A program made the translations under genes and the position numbers. Under the pieces are notes generated by a model, which made no database searches, was not told the origin of the DNA, and saw only the letters and a program-made list of their open reading frames with translations. Positions 27,302 to 36,004 of a DNA stretch of 56,115 bases are shown one piece after another (positions within the stretch are counted from its first letter, which is position 1; each line of letters begins with the position of its first letter). The DNA lies in NCBI GenBank assembly GCA_013152435.1, contig JAADGJ010000018.1, forward strand, positions 1 to 56,115. The letters run 5' to 3'. This DNA is from Chloroflexota bacterium. GTDB lineage: Bacteria; Chloroflexota; Anaerolineae; DUEN01.

Positions 27302-28711
27302 TCAGCCTGCGAGCACGGCCGGCTTCAGGCTCCAGCTTTGCAGCCGGGTGTGCAGCGCTAACGTATCCAGCTCGAGATCGAGGGGATGGGGAGGCCACCC
27401 GGGCAGGCGGCGATAGATCCCCTCCTCGACCAGTCGGGCGGCGATCTCCGGCTCCTCCGCCCCCGGCGAGATCGTCACCTGCTCGGGCACCTGACCGTGA
27501 TCCAGGTCCAGGAAGAGCGTGCCCAGCAAGCGCAGCATGGGGCCAGGCCCTGCAAAGGTGTCGTCAACCGCCAGCGTGGCGGGCAGATGCCCGGTCGCGT
27601 CGATGTGGTCCACCAGATCGCGAGCGAGGGTCAAGGCGGTCCGTACGGGGACGGTCGCCGGCCGCTCTAAAGAGGGCGGCGGGTTGATCGGCCCCAGGAC
27701 GTCTCTCAGGATCAGCTCATCCGGCCGCGGATCCTCCTCAGCCAGATATAGGGCCGCCCGGGCGAGCACATCCAGCGCCTGCGCAGGCGACGCCAGGGGG
27801 ATATCCGTCCGGATCGTCTCGCTCTCCGCGATCGCCCGCGCCAGTTGGCGCACCTCATCCCATCCGATCGGGCCGGCGCCCGCGGCGAAGCGGTCGTTCA
27901 GAGCGCGCACGGGGACGATCTCCACGCCCGGCAGGTCGCGCACGGCCTGGACCATGCGCCGCAGATTGCGCAGGCCGGTCGCATAAGTCGCATCGTCCCG
28001 CCGGGGGGCCAGGCGATAATCGGCCGGATCGGTGTTCTGCCCACGGGCAAAGTTCAGCGCATCCCAGAAGACGGTGTAGCGCAGCCGCGTGGGGTGCGCG
28101 GCGAACAGGCCCAGGCAGGAGAATCCCCGCCTGCGCATATCATCGATCTTCTGAAGCAGAGAGGGCAAAGCGGAAGCGAAGGCGGTATCATCACAACAGG
28201 CATCCTCTCCGCCAGGCAGGCTCACATACTCGGAATAGCAGAGTTGTCCGGCGAACCAGCAGGCGCCCGTCTCCCCAGAGCGCGCGTGGGAATAGATGTT
28301 GGACGGGATGCCCAGCCGACGCGTGGCAGCCGGGATCTGGGGGCCCCAGCTAGAGCCGGGCGTGCCCCAGGTAGAGGGGGCGGCGCCAAAGATGCGAGCG
28401 AGATCACGCGCTCCCGGCCCCTCCTGACGCATGGCCTCCATCACTCCGTCCTCCCACCCCTTATCGGCCAGATATTCGGCGACGGCCGGGTGGACGGAGT
28501 GACGATTCGTGTGGAGGCCTACGTCGTGTTTCCCGACGGCCGCGATCACATCGTCGCGGCCGCGTTGCTCCCACAGTCGCGCCTTCTCGCCCACCACGCA
28601 CATCATCGCTGTGATGCCGTCCTCGGTCAGCACCTCGGCGATGTCCAACGCCACATCGTCCGAGTCAGGATGGACGAGGTCCTCCACATCGAAGCAGACA
28701 TAGACGTACAT
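27302..28711 (-). CDS. Polysaccharide deacetylase-like protein
   Basis: The product of 469 residues starts MYVYVCFDVEDLVHP at ATG 28711; the frame runs on upstream into an R1 repeat, which is not coding. FDVED at the N-terminus and LHTNRHSVHP further on resemble the Asp and HxxxH metal sites of NodB/carbohydrate esterase 4 deacetylases, and WGTPGSSWGP could be the following motif. The C-terminal half (about 250-469) is helical and not recognised. It has no signal peptide. It may remove acetyl or similar groups from sugars inside the cell, or be an inactive relative. It precedes the GH31 gene by 54 bases. Confidence 0.65.
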   Translation of the reverse strand: MYVYVCFDVEDLVHPDSDDVALDIAEVLTEDGITAMMCVVGEKARLWEQRGRDDVIAAVGKHDVGLHTNRHSVHPAVAEYLADKGWEDGVMEAMRQEGPGARDLARIFGAAPSTWGTPGSSWGPQIPAATRRLGIPSNIYSHARSGETGACWFAGQLCYSEYVSLPGGEDACCDDTAFASALPSLLQKIDDMRRRGFSCLGLFAAHPTRLRYTVFWDALNFARGQNTDPADYRLAPRRDDATYATGLRNLRRMVQAVRDLPGVEIVPVRALNDRFAAGAGPIGWDEVRQLARAIAESETIRTDIPLASPAQALDVLARAALYLAEEDPRPDELILRDVLGPINPPPSLERPATVPVRTALTLARDLVDHIDATGHLPATLAVDDTFAGPGPMLRLLGTLFLDLDHGQVPEQVTISPGAEEPEIAARLVEEGIYRRLPGWPPHPLDLELDTLALHTRLQSWSLKPAVLAG

Positions 28712-28772
28712 GCATCCCCCTTCGCAAGGCGATGAAACAGGCGCAGATGATAATGCGGTAGCTACTGTGTTC

Positions 28773-29035
28773 TTAGAAATGCCGTTGCTTCTGCCGTGGG
28801 GAGGCCCGGAGGGGCTCCGCCCCTCCTCCGCCCCTCCGGAAAAAGCCATTCTTCCGCCTTCGACCTGCCCGGCCCCGGCCCAGATTCCTGCGGAAAGGGC
28901 CGAGAAAGGCAGGTGCAGGCCGGAAAAGTGGGATTTCCGTGGAGGGGAGGTCCCCTCCACACCTCCCCCTGTGGAGCTGGTAGCTGAGGGAGACCCTCAG
29001 ACACCTTACCGGTAAATGTTCAGGCACGCTCCCAG
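28773..29035 (-). repeat. R1 intergenic repeat, nearly full copy C
   Basis: 263 bases in minus orientation. All R1 blocks are present: the AGCGTGCCTGAAC end, GGTGTCTGAGGGTCTCCC, a perfect hairpin GTGGAGGGGACCTCCCCTCC, the ACCTGCC...GGCAGGT centre and the GGAGGGG hairpin. The right end lacks about 12 bases (CAGGCACGCTCT) compared with copy B. Confidence 0.85.
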
Positions 29036-29335
29036 TTCTTCACCACAGTGATCCCTGCAGGATGTCCCGCCTCCCCCACCCGCCGGCCCCCGCCTCTCCC
29101 GAACCGGAGGAGGCGGGGGTGAAAACGGTGAAATCGTGAAGGCTTCTGAGGCCCGATCAATCAGCGAATACACTATGGTCGAGTACTAGTGTACGCCCAA
29201 ATGGCCGACCCGACAAGCGATGGAGCACCGCAAGGCTTCACCCAAGACCGTGTATTCAGTCCTTTTCCACTTTACACCAACTCTTTTCCGGCCTGATTGG
29301 AGTGGACCAAGACGGACGGTGTCCGCCTGGTTGCT
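29036..29335. other. Intergenic region downstream of the six-hairpin gene
   Basis: 300 bases with no gene. A GC-rich hairpin at about 29087-29119 (CCCCCGCCTC arm, GAGGCGGGGG arm) is followed by no clear T-run on the minus strand; the segment near 29285 (TTTTCCGGCCTGATTGGAG) resembles one at 9330. Confidence 0.4.
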
Positions 29336-31606
29336 CTACTCCACGCGGACGGTAACCGGGGTGGCCGCGTTCGCCCGCAGGGAGACCCCCTGGTGCCGGC
29401 CGTCGTCGGTGACCAACGTCACCTGTCGGTTGCGCCCCAATTGCTCCTGTACCTCAAAGTGCAGTCCACCATCCCGCCGCTCGACCTGGGTGATCCGACA
29501 GCCATCGATGCCAAAGGCCTGCCCTCGCGCCAGGTCCACGTAGATGCCGCCGTAGCGGTTCTCCACCCACGCGGCAGCCGCCAGCGCGCCCCCGGCCCCC
29601 CAGCCGAAGTCGGACCGGCCGTGGATGCCGTTGACCCCGCTGTGGGCGAAGTTCTCAGGGCTGAGCCCCACGGGGTAGGCGCCCCAGGTATGCGGGCTGA
29701 CCTCCTTGTTCTCCGGCACAGCCATCAGCGCAAAGGACGCCCGCAGCGCTGCCACCCCCCGCTGAAAATACTCCGCCTCGCCGGTGACGCGATATGCCTC
29801 CAGGTACAGCGGCGCGAACACGGCCTGTCGCGAATCGTTCCATTCCCCGTCCGTGTTCATGACGCCGAAGCCGCCGAAGGTGTACAGATCCAGCCAGGGC
29901 GGGTTCCAGAGCTGCTGATAGAGGTTCAGGACGTCCAGAGCCTCCAGGCTGCCCCGCAGATAGCGCGCATCCTGCGTGAGATCATAGGCGCGCAGCAGGG
30001 CGTGAGCAGCCCAGTAGGTCGAATAATTGTTGTGTGGCAGGATACCGGTATGGGGATCCGTCATGTCCAACGGCTTCCACGAACAGGACCAGAACGTCTC
30101 GAAGTCCCAATACTTCATCTGGGGGATCACCTCGGCCAGCAGGAAATCGCAGGCGCGCAACAGCGCCTCTCGATATGAGGTCTCCCCCGTCCGCAGCGCC
30201 AACTCGCCCAGGAACAGTGCGGCCCCGCCCGTCTCCGCCGACTCCCGCAGCGTCTCTACAGGCCAGGGAACTCCCTCTCCATCGTCTGGGAGATCGAACC
30301 AGGCGGGGATGGCGCCGGAGGGAAGCTGAGCCTCCACCAGGAAGTCGCCCAGGTTGCGTGCATACTCCACGGCGGCTCGATCCCGTTGCAGATCCCGATC
30401 CCACCACAGCAGCCAGGTGGCCGTCCAGGCTGCGCTGGACGTATGTACCCGATGACGGCCGCCGTTGAGGCGCGGCGGGGATCCCCACCATTCGTCGTCC
30501 TCATAGGCGTACACGGCCGGGAACAACCCAGCCACCTGCGGGGCCTTCAGCGTCCACATCTTCACGCGCCGGGCACGCTGTTGCCACTCCTTCCGTCCCA
30601 GGCGACGTCCGAAGTGCCACATGCCATACGCGCTGCGCAGGCCATTAAACCACACCTGGTTCCAGACGATCGGCTGAGGAGTGCGGAAGTAGCCGTTATG
30701 GCTCAACGCCTTGAACCCGCCGACGACCTCCCCCTCGATCTTGAACTCCACGTACTCGCCCACCTGCTGCACGCTAGGGTACGTATAATCCGCGTAGTCA
30801 CGGAAGGGGATGGTCTGCGGCAGCGCCTTCTCCAGATATGGAGTTGCGTAACGTCGCCACTGATAGGCGGTGACGGTCCGCAGCACGTTCGGCCGCTCCG
30901 CCTCAGCTCCCACCATGATCTCATACGCGAAGGTGATCGGCCCGGCCGGCGGCGTGCTCAACATGGACGGGGCATGACGGTAGTACGTATGATGGATCGG
31001 CTCGTATGACTTCAGCCCATAGCCGAAGACGGGATGCACGCGATCCTTCACGTCCAGCTCCAGACAGGTGAGGCGCGCCCGCTTCAGGGCGGCCAGCGCG
31101 TCCAGGTCGGGCAGGAGCGCGGCCCAGCGGCCGTCCTTGAGCAGGATCACCGCGGGCGCGCGGAAGACGTGATCGCCGATGACCATGTCGTCCCCCGGCC
31201 GCAGGTTCGGGGCCCAGGCGTAATCCAAGGGGCCGCCCGCCAGGAACGTCCACACATCTTGGAACCACTCCACCAGCTCGTCGCCGCGCAGATCCAGGCG
31301 AGCGGTGACGTGCACGCGAGCTTCCTCGAGATCCACCTTCACCGTGCGGGTCAGCGAACGGCCACCCCAATCGGCCGAGAGACGCAAGGTACGCTCATCC
31401 GGCTGCTCGACCGTCCATGCGGGCGGCTCGTCCGGCAACGGGAATTGCGTGGGAAATAGCCGGGCGCCCGTCAACGCGAGGCCGCTCAGGTCACAGATCT
31501 CCACCCAACCGGCATCGGCCGTCCCGGCCAGCAGGATCAACCGGGGCGCGGGAGTATCCTCCCAGACGACCTGCACCCTCTCGTTGCCGATCATCCATCG
31601 ACTCAT
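29336..31606 (-). CDS. Six-hairpin (alpha/alpha)6 glycosidase-like protein
   Basis: The 756-residue protein has an N-terminal beta-sandwich (about 1-260) and a long helical repeat region (about 270-700) with aromatic motifs typical of (alpha/alpha)6 barrels: HTSSAAWTATWLLWW, AETGGAALFLGELALRTG, YWDFETFWSCSWKPLDM and NYSTYWAAHALLRAYDL. A short beta domain closes it. No signal peptide is visible, so it acts in the cytosol. Family assignment (for example uronidase or cellobiose-phosphorylase-like hydrolase) is not possible by eye. Its ATG overlaps the upstream isomerase stop (ATGA), which ties both to one pathway. Confidence 0.7.
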   Translation of the reverse strand: MSRWMIGNERVQVVWEDTPAPRLILLAGTADAGWVEICDLSGLALTGARLFPTQFPLPDEPPAWTVEQPDERTLRLSADWGGRSLTRTVKVDLEEARVHVTARLDLRGDELVEWFQDVWTFLAGGPLDYAWAPNLRPGDDMVIGDHVFRAPAVILLKDGRWAALLPDLDALAALKRARLTCLELDVKDRVHPVFGYGLKSYEPIHHTYYRHAPSMLSTPPAGPITFAYEIMVGAEAERPNVLRTVTAYQWRRYATPYLEKALPQTIPFRDYADYTYPSVQQVGEYVEFKIEGEVVGGFKALSHNGYFRTPQPIVWNQVWFNGLRSAYGMWHFGRRLGRKEWQQRARRVKMWTLKAPQVAGLFPAVYAYEDDEWWGSPPRLNGGRHRVHTSSAAWTATWLLWWDRDLQRDRAAVEYARNLGDFLVEAQLPSGAIPAWFDLPDDGEGVPWPVETLRESAETGGAALFLGELALRTGETSYREALLRACDFLLAEVIPQMKYWDFETFWSCSWKPLDMTDPHTGILPHNNYSTYWAAHALLRAYDLTQDARYLRGSLEALDVLNLYQQLWNPPWLDLYTFGGFGVMNTDGEWNDSRQAVFAPLYLEAYRVTGEAEYFQRGVAALRASFALMAVPENKEVSPHTWGAYPVGLSPENFAHSGVNGIHGRSDFGWGAGGALAAAAWVENRYGGIYVDLARGQAFGIDGCRITQVERRDGGLHFEVQEQLGRNRQVTLVTDDGRHQGVSLRANAATPVTVRVE

Positions 31607-32391
31607 AAGCCCTCCACCATCTGATTGATGTCCTGCACGATCTGCATGATGGGCTGAAGCGCCTCCAGCGTGGGCTTCCGCGGGCGGAACTCCAGGCCGA
31701 TGAATCCATCATAGCCGGCCTTCGCTAACTGCTCCAACACGAAGCGATAGCGGATCTCGCCGGTGCCCGGCTCATGACGGCCCGGCACATCGGCGACGTG
31801 GATATGGCCGATCTGGTCCACATGAGCGGTCAAGCGGGCGGTCAGATAGCCCTCCGTGATCTGCTGGTGGTAGATGTCGAACAGGAGCTTGACGGCCGGG
31901 CTGCCCACCCGGTCCAGAATGGCGAATCCCTCGTCGGCATGGTTCAACAGATAGCCCTGGTGGTCCACCAGCGGATTCAGCGGCTCCAACGCCAGCGTCA
32001 TGCCCGACCGCTCGGCGATGGGGGCTGCCTGGCGCAACGCGTCCACTACGGCGTCGATCTGCTCCGATCGGGGGACGCCAGGCCGCTCGTTTCCGGTGAG
32101 GACGATCAACGTCTTGCATCCCAGCTTGCGAGCGGCGGCAAAGGAAGGCTCCAGCCCGGCCAGGAAGGCCTCGTGCTGGGCCGGATCGCAGAGAATGTTA
32201 TTGGGCTCGACGGAGAAGACGGAGACCGCCAGCCCCCGGGCCCGCTGACGCTGCGCAATGGCCTCCAGGTCCTTGTCGCGCCAGCCCCAGAACTCGAAGG
32301 CGGTCAGCCCGGCATCGGCCGCGGCGTCGATCCGATCCAGAAACGGCAACTCGGGGAACAGCATCTCGATACAGGCGGACAAGGTCAACAT
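31603..32391 (-). CDS. Hydroxypyruvate isomerase-like TIM-barrel protein
   Basis: The product of 262 residues is a xylose isomerase-like TIM barrel: TLSACIEMLFPELPFLDRI, GLTAFEFWGWRDKD, LEPLNPLVDHQGYLL (metal Glu), KLLFDIYHQQ (Asp, His), GHIHVADVPGRHEPG and IGLEFRP (second Glu). These match the Hyi/OtnI group, which interconvert hydroxypyruvate-type or four-carbon ketoacid/sugar substrates. AGGAGAG precedes ATG 32391; the longer frame upstream is not supported. It overlaps the six-hairpin gene and lies 11 bases from the NUDIX gene. Confidence 0.85.
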   Translation of the reverse strand: MLTLSACIEMLFPELPFLDRIDAAADAGLTAFEFWGWRDKDLEAIAQRQRARGLAVSVFSVEPNNILCDPAQHEAFLAGLEPSFAAARKLGCKTLIVLTGNERPGVPRSEQIDAVVDALRQAAPIAERSGMTLALEPLNPLVDHQGYLLNHADEGFAILDRVGSPAVKLLFDIYHQQITEGYLTARLTAHVDQIGHIHVADVPGRHEPGTGEIRYRFVLEQLAKAGYDGFIGLEFRPRKPTLEALQPIMQIVQDINQMVEGL

Positions 32392-32402
32392 GATTCTCTC
32401 CT

Positions 32403-32891
32403 TTATAAGAAAGCAAGCCTCGGATGGTAGGGATGCTCGCTGGTCGGCGGGATGAGACGACACTGCCCGCCTAACACACGTCGCACGAGCCACCCGCACC
32501 AGGGCTCAAACGGCTCATCCAGAGCGTCCATTTCCGCCAGAGAGAGGTAAGCGGCCCGATCTGTCTCTACTCCGTCCGGCGTCGGCTCACCGTCAATGTG
32601 GCGGCACAGGAAGACGATGCCGATCCCGCCATCCTCGGATAGATTCTGGATGCCCAGCAAGCCTTTCACCTCGGCGACGACGTTCGCCTCCTCCCGAGTC
32701 TCTCGCAGCGCGGCGATCTCCGGCGCCTCACCCGGGTCGAGGAACCCCCAGGGGATGCTCCACTGTCCCGACAAGGATTGTCCCGGCGCCTGACGAATCC
32801 AGAGAGCACGATCGCCTTTAAGGACGACGGCTCCCACGCACACGATCGTCTTGGGCGGCCAATCCATTTTGCGGCTCTCCCTATCAGCCAT
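32403..32891 (-). CDS. NUDIX hydrolase
   Basis: A 162-residue protein with the Nudix box GFLDPGEAPEIAALRETREE, which binds the metal for nucleoside-diphosphate cleavage, and KTIVCVGAVVLKGDRALWIRQ before it. Such proteins hydrolyse nucleotide sugars, damaged nucleotides or NADH; substrate is not evident. ATG 32891 has a GGGAGG site; the 54-codon extension upstream runs through R2 repeat sequence and is not coding. Confidence 0.88.
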   Translation of the reverse strand: MADRESRKMDWPPKTIVCVGAVVLKGDRALWIRQAPGQSLSGQWSIPWGFLDPGEAPEIAALRETREEANVVAEVKGLLGIQNLSEDGGIGIVFLCRHIDGEPTPDGVETDRAAYLSLAEMDALDEPFEPWCGWLVRRVLGGQCRLIPPTSEHPYHPRLAFL

Positions 32892-32894
32892 GCG

Positions 32895-33012
32895 ACCTCC
32901 CGATTCTCGCCCTTTACCTGCCTGGTTGGGACTTTGGCCGGTGGCCTCCATCCCCACGGGGCAGGTGAGGGGCTGAAAATAGATTTCTTCGGAGGGGTGG
33001 CCGCCCCTCCGA
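32895..33012 (+). repeat. R2 intergenic repeat, copy 1
   Basis: It includes TTTACCTGCCTGGTTGGG, GGCCGGTGGCCTCC, CCCCACGGGGCAGGTGAGG, TGAAAATAGATTTCTTCGGA and a GGAGGGGTGGCCGCCCCTCC hairpin. It matches the reverse complement of 41140-41240. Its layout (ACCTGCC...GGCAGGT, then a GGAGGGG hairpin) parallels R1. Confidence 0.75.
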
Positions 33013-33104
33013 GTCACCCCAGAGATGCGGAGCCGCGCTTCCGTATCGCTCAACTTGATACCAATGGGATAGGTACGGATTGACCCCTACGCCTCCCAGC
33101 CACC

Positions 33105-33366
33105 TTAGAGCGTGCCTGAAAATTCCCGGCAAGGTGTCTGAGGGTTTCCCTCAACGACAAGCTCCACAGGGGGAGGTGTGGAGGGGACCTTCCCTCCACG
33201 GAAAACCCGGCTTTTCCGGCCTGCACCTGCCTCTCTCGGCCCCTTCCGAAGGACTCGGGCCGGGGCCAGGCAGGTCGAAGGCGGGAGAAAGGCTTTTTCC
33301 GGAGGGGCTCCGCCCCTCCGGGCCTCCCCACAGCAGAAGCAACGGCATCTCTCAGACACCCTCTTA
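33105..33366 (+). repeat. R1 intergenic repeat, full copy D
   Basis: 262 bases from TTAGAGCGTGCCTGAAAATT to CAGACACCCTCTTA. Blocks: GGTGTCTGAGGG, hairpin GTGGAGGGGACCTTCCCTCC, the ACCTGCC...GGCAGGT centre enclosing GGCCCC...GGGGCC, hairpin GGAGGGGCTCCGCCCCTCC, and GCAGAAGCAACGGCA. The last three bases, TTA, are the stop codon of the GNAT gene on the other strand. Confidence 0.9.
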
Positions 33367-34263
33367 GAGCTCCTTCTCCATCCACCAGAACACACGGTGT
33401 ATGCGGGCATCGGCCACGCGAGCGTAGAAGGCGATGGGCCCCACCCAGCAGATATCGGCGGTCCGATGGCCCAGCGCCCTCATATCCCGCATACAGTGCC
33501 AGAAGAGCACCCGGCCGATCCCCCGGCCGCGCAGGTCCGGCTCCGTGCCCATGGGCCCGAAGCCGTTCTCGAACATGGTCACGTTGTAAGAGGCGAACGC
33601 GCAGATACGATCCTCGCGCGTGGCCACGAAGGTGGAAATGGGATCATTCTCATAAGAGGAGAGGGCCTCATAATGCCATACGGGGCTCCACCGCTCTTGC
33701 AGCCACGCGCTGAAGGTCTCCCGATCCTCCGGCCGCAATCGTCGAATGGTATATCCCTCCCGGGCCAGGCGCGCCTCCTCCTCACGTGTATCCCAATCGT
33801 GCGCGAGGAGGTCCACCTCCATATCCACCGCCTCGCCGAAGCGGTAGAAACCGTGGCGCTCGAAGAAACAATAGGCCGAGGTGTAGCGCACATCCAGGCC
33901 GGGCCAGAAGTAATTGGGCGCGCTATTGCCCAGCCGCAGCCGGGTGAGCCCATCGGCGCGCAGGCGCCCCTCCAGCTCCCCCAACAACTGAGAGGCGACG
34001 CCCCGCCGGCGATAGGCGGGCTCGACCGTGATCAGGCGCACCCAGGCCATCCTCCCCTCGTCCATCTGACGGACGCCGCCCAGGATCGCCCCCACCAACC
34101 GATCATCCGCCCAGGCAAGCAACTGATAAGCCGGGTCCCGACCGGGCTCCTCCAGAACGCGACGGCGCAACAGGGTCGGCGTGAACACATCCAGGGGAAG
34201 CGTACGTTGACACAAGTCCAGCAAGGCGGGTAAGTCAGCCTCGGCCAATTCACGGATTTCCAT
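33364..34263 (-). CDS. Tandem GNAT-family acetyltransferase
   Basis: The 299-residue product has two GNAT-like halves. The first has the acetyl-CoA loop VEPAYRRRGVASQLL at about 80-95; the second has EPDLRGRGIGRVLFWHC at about 238-254. The order resembles mycothiol-synthase-like double GNATs. The substrate is unknown. Its stop codon TAA lies in the terminal bases of the R1 copy D. ATG 34263 has no strong ribosome binding site. It stands apart from the sugar genes in function. Confidence 0.83.
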   Translation of the reverse strand: MEIRELAEADLPALLDLCQRTLPLDVFTPTLLRRRVLEEPGRDPAYQLLAWADDRLVGAILGGVRQMDEGRMAWVRLITVEPAYRRRGVASQLLGELEGRLRADGLTRLRLGNSAPNYFWPGLDVRYTSAYCFFERHGFYRFGEAVDMEVDLLAHDWDTREEEARLAREGYTIRRLRPEDRETFSAWLQERWSPVWHYEALSSYENDPISTFVATREDRICAFASYNVTMFENGFGPMGTEPDLRGRGIGRVLFWHCMRDMRALGHRTADICWVGPIAFYARVADARIHRVFWWMEKEL

Positions 34264-34346
34264 AAAAGAGGCCCCCTATCATCAAAAGCTTATCCACAGT
34301 CGGCTTCCTTCACACTTCAGAGCCCAGAAGCGCTTCAGCCGATATC

Positions 34347-34364
34347 TTTCAGACACACTCTGAG
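34347..34364 (+). repeat. Isolated R1 right-end sequence
   Basis: CTTTCAGACACACTCTGAG closely matches the R1 right end seen at 35990 (CTTCAGACACACTCTTAC). No other R1 block is nearby, so this is a remnant or a chance match. Confidence 0.4.
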
Positions 34365-34410
34365 CCTCCAGCGGAGTTCCAAGAGATATCAAGAGGATGC
34401 CTCCCTCTTC

Positions 34411-34444
34411 AAAAGGTGGGGGTTCAGCGTGCTGAACCCCCACC
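34411..34444 (-). terminator. Rho-independent terminator of the superoxide reductase gene
   Basis: A long perfect inverted repeat (GGTGGGGGTTCAGC with GCTGAACCCCCACC, 34415-34444), followed on the minus strand by TTTTGAAG. It lies about 70 bases after the stop at 34516. Confidence 0.85.
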
Positions 34445-34515
34445 CTTCCGGAGACATCCCCTACTTCCCCTCAGTCCACCACCATACGGCTCCCCAATCC
34501 ATCATAGAGCTTGAC

Positions 34516-34911
34516 TCAGGCTATCCGGATCTCCTTGCTGCTCTCCCATAATCCGTGGATGTTGCACAGAGCCAAGGCGTACAGGGTGCCGGGCTTGGTC
34601 ACCTTCAATGTAACCGTCACCGCGTGGTGCGTGTACACCGGGCCCTGGTTGGGGCCAGCCACCGCCTCACCATGAGCGGTGAACTCGAAATGCCCCACCT
34701 GATGGGTAAACGGCTCCCCCTCCGGGTGGAAGTAAAGGGAGATCCAACTGATATGATGTTCCGTGGTGTTGGGATGTCCCACCTCCTTCCCCAGGCTGAC
34801 CGTCACCTGGAACATCTCGTCGGCCTTCACCTCGTCCGGGCACTCGATGACCGGCACGTGTTTTTCCTTCTTCCAATCAGCTTCCTGAATGCGTTCGCTC
34901 AGCTTGGTCAT
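34516..34911 (-). CDS. Superoxide reductase (neelaredoxin/class II desulfoferrodoxin)
   Basis: SOR reduces superoxide to hydrogen peroxide without making oxygen, typical of anaerobic and microaerophilic prokaryotes. The 131-residue protein has EKHVPVIECP (Glu and His ligands of the active site), GHPNTTEHHISWI (His ligands) and ALCNIHGLWE (Cys and His), the full set for the Fe(His)4Cys site. The N-terminal rubredoxin-like Fe domain of class I is absent. GGAGGAG precedes ATG 34911, and a terminator follows, so it is likely expressed alone. Confidence 0.93.
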   Translation of the reverse strand: MTKLSERIQEADWKKEKHVPVIECPDEVKADEMFQVTVSLGKEVGHPNTTEHHISWISLYFHPEGEPFTHQVGHFEFTAHGEAVAGPNQGPVYTHHAVTVTLKVTKPGTLYALALCNIHGLWESSKEIRIA

Positions 34912-34993
34912 GGCTTCTCCTCCTTGCCTTATACCGGCGTGAAAATCGACGACCTCCCAGAGAGCCGACGCCCTTTGGGAGGGAACAGCCCCT

Positions 34994-35881
34994 TTACCTT
35001 CGATCCTCCGCCCTGACGAAGGGCGGCCTCACCTCAAGGGATGTCAGCAGGCCATAGCAACGGGGCTTCCGAAACGCGTTCCCCCACGTCTCACGCTCCC
35101 GATACGCCCGGATCCGATCCATATGGAAGACGGCCAGGTAGACGCTCTCCTCCTCGCCCGCCTCGATCACCAGGGTATCCCTCGCGTTCCCCCTCTCGTC
35201 GAAGGCGATGGGATCAAAGGCGATGGAGTGTCCGTTGTTCTGCGGCGCGGCATAGTTGGTCATCGCCACCCCTACCATGTTCTCAAAGGCCCTCGCCCTG
35301 AACTGGCCGATGCGATGCGCCTCCAGCTCGCAGGCGTTGGGCGTCAGGATGATCTCCGCCCCCTTCAACATCAGAATGCGAGCGCTCTCCGGGAACTCCC
35401 GATCGTAGCAGATCATGGCCCCCACCCTGACCGTCCCTTCCTCCGTCTCCAGATCGCACACGTAGAAATCGTCTCCAGGGGTCAGGGCGATCTCCCGATC
35501 GAAATCGCAGGTATGCACCTTGGCGTACGTCATCACGACCTCGCCGCGTCGGTCGATCAGGGAAACGGAGTTACGCGGCGCGCCCTCCCATCTCTCCAGA
35601 TAGGTCAGGGCGATGGCCATCCCCAGCTCCTTCGCCAGCGCCCTGAAGTGCATGACGAAGGCATCATCCCGGCCGATCGCCTGCGCCCGCCACTCCTCCT
35701 GCGCGCCCGGCCGACCCGGATCGTAAAAGGTGTACCCGATGTTCCACATCTCCGGGAAGAGCGCGAGGTCCGCTCCCAACTCCCTCGCACGCCGGCAGAA
35801 CGCCTCCCCCTTGGCGAGGTTCGCCTCCTGATCGTCCCCACAGGCTACCATCTGCAACAGAGCGATCCGGAACAGGCTCAT
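34994..35881 (-). CDS. Carbon-nitrogen hydrolase (nitrilase superfamily)
   Basis: The 295-residue protein has the catalytic triad: Glu in LALFPEMWN, Lys in YAKVHTCDFD and Cys in AMICYDREFPES. These enzymes cleave amides, carbamoyl groups or nitriles; the N-carbamoyl or aliphatic amidase branch is likely, but the substrate cannot be assigned. It lies between the SOR gene and an R1 repeat, upstream of which is the glycosyltransferase gene. No strong ribosome site precedes ATG 35881; R1 copy E sits directly upstream. Confidence 0.87.
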   Translation of the reverse strand: MSLFRIALLQMVACGDDQEANLAKGEAFCRRARELGADLALFPEMWNIGYTFYDPGRPGAQEEWRAQAIGRDDAFVMHFRALAKELGMAIALTYLERWEGAPRNSVSLIDRRGEVVMTYAKVHTCDFDREIALTPGDDFYVCDLETEEGTVRVGAMICYDREFPESARILMLKGAEIILTPNACELEAHRIGQFRARAFENMVGVAMTNYAAPQNNGHSIAFDPIAFDERGNARDTLVIEAGEEESVYLAVFHMDRIRAYRERETWGNAFRKPRCYGLLTSLEVRPPFVRAEDRR

Positions 35882-35894
35882 AGGCCCTCTTTCC

Positions 35895-36004
35895 CCTCGA
35901 GGAGGGATCCCTTTCCACAGAAGCCCTGCTTTCCCGGCCCTTCTCGCAGAGACTCAGGCCGAGGCCAGGCAGATCAGGGGCGGGATTCTTCAGACACACT
36001 CTTA
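35895..36004 (+). repeat. R1 intergenic repeat, shortened copy E
   Basis: About 110 bases with CTTTCCACAGAAGCCCTGCT, TTCCCGGCCCTTCTCGCAGA, GGCCGAGGCCAGGCAGAT and the right end TTCAGACACACTCTTA. The right hairpin block is deleted. The terminal TTA is the stop codon of the convergent glycosyltransferase gene. Confidence 0.75.
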
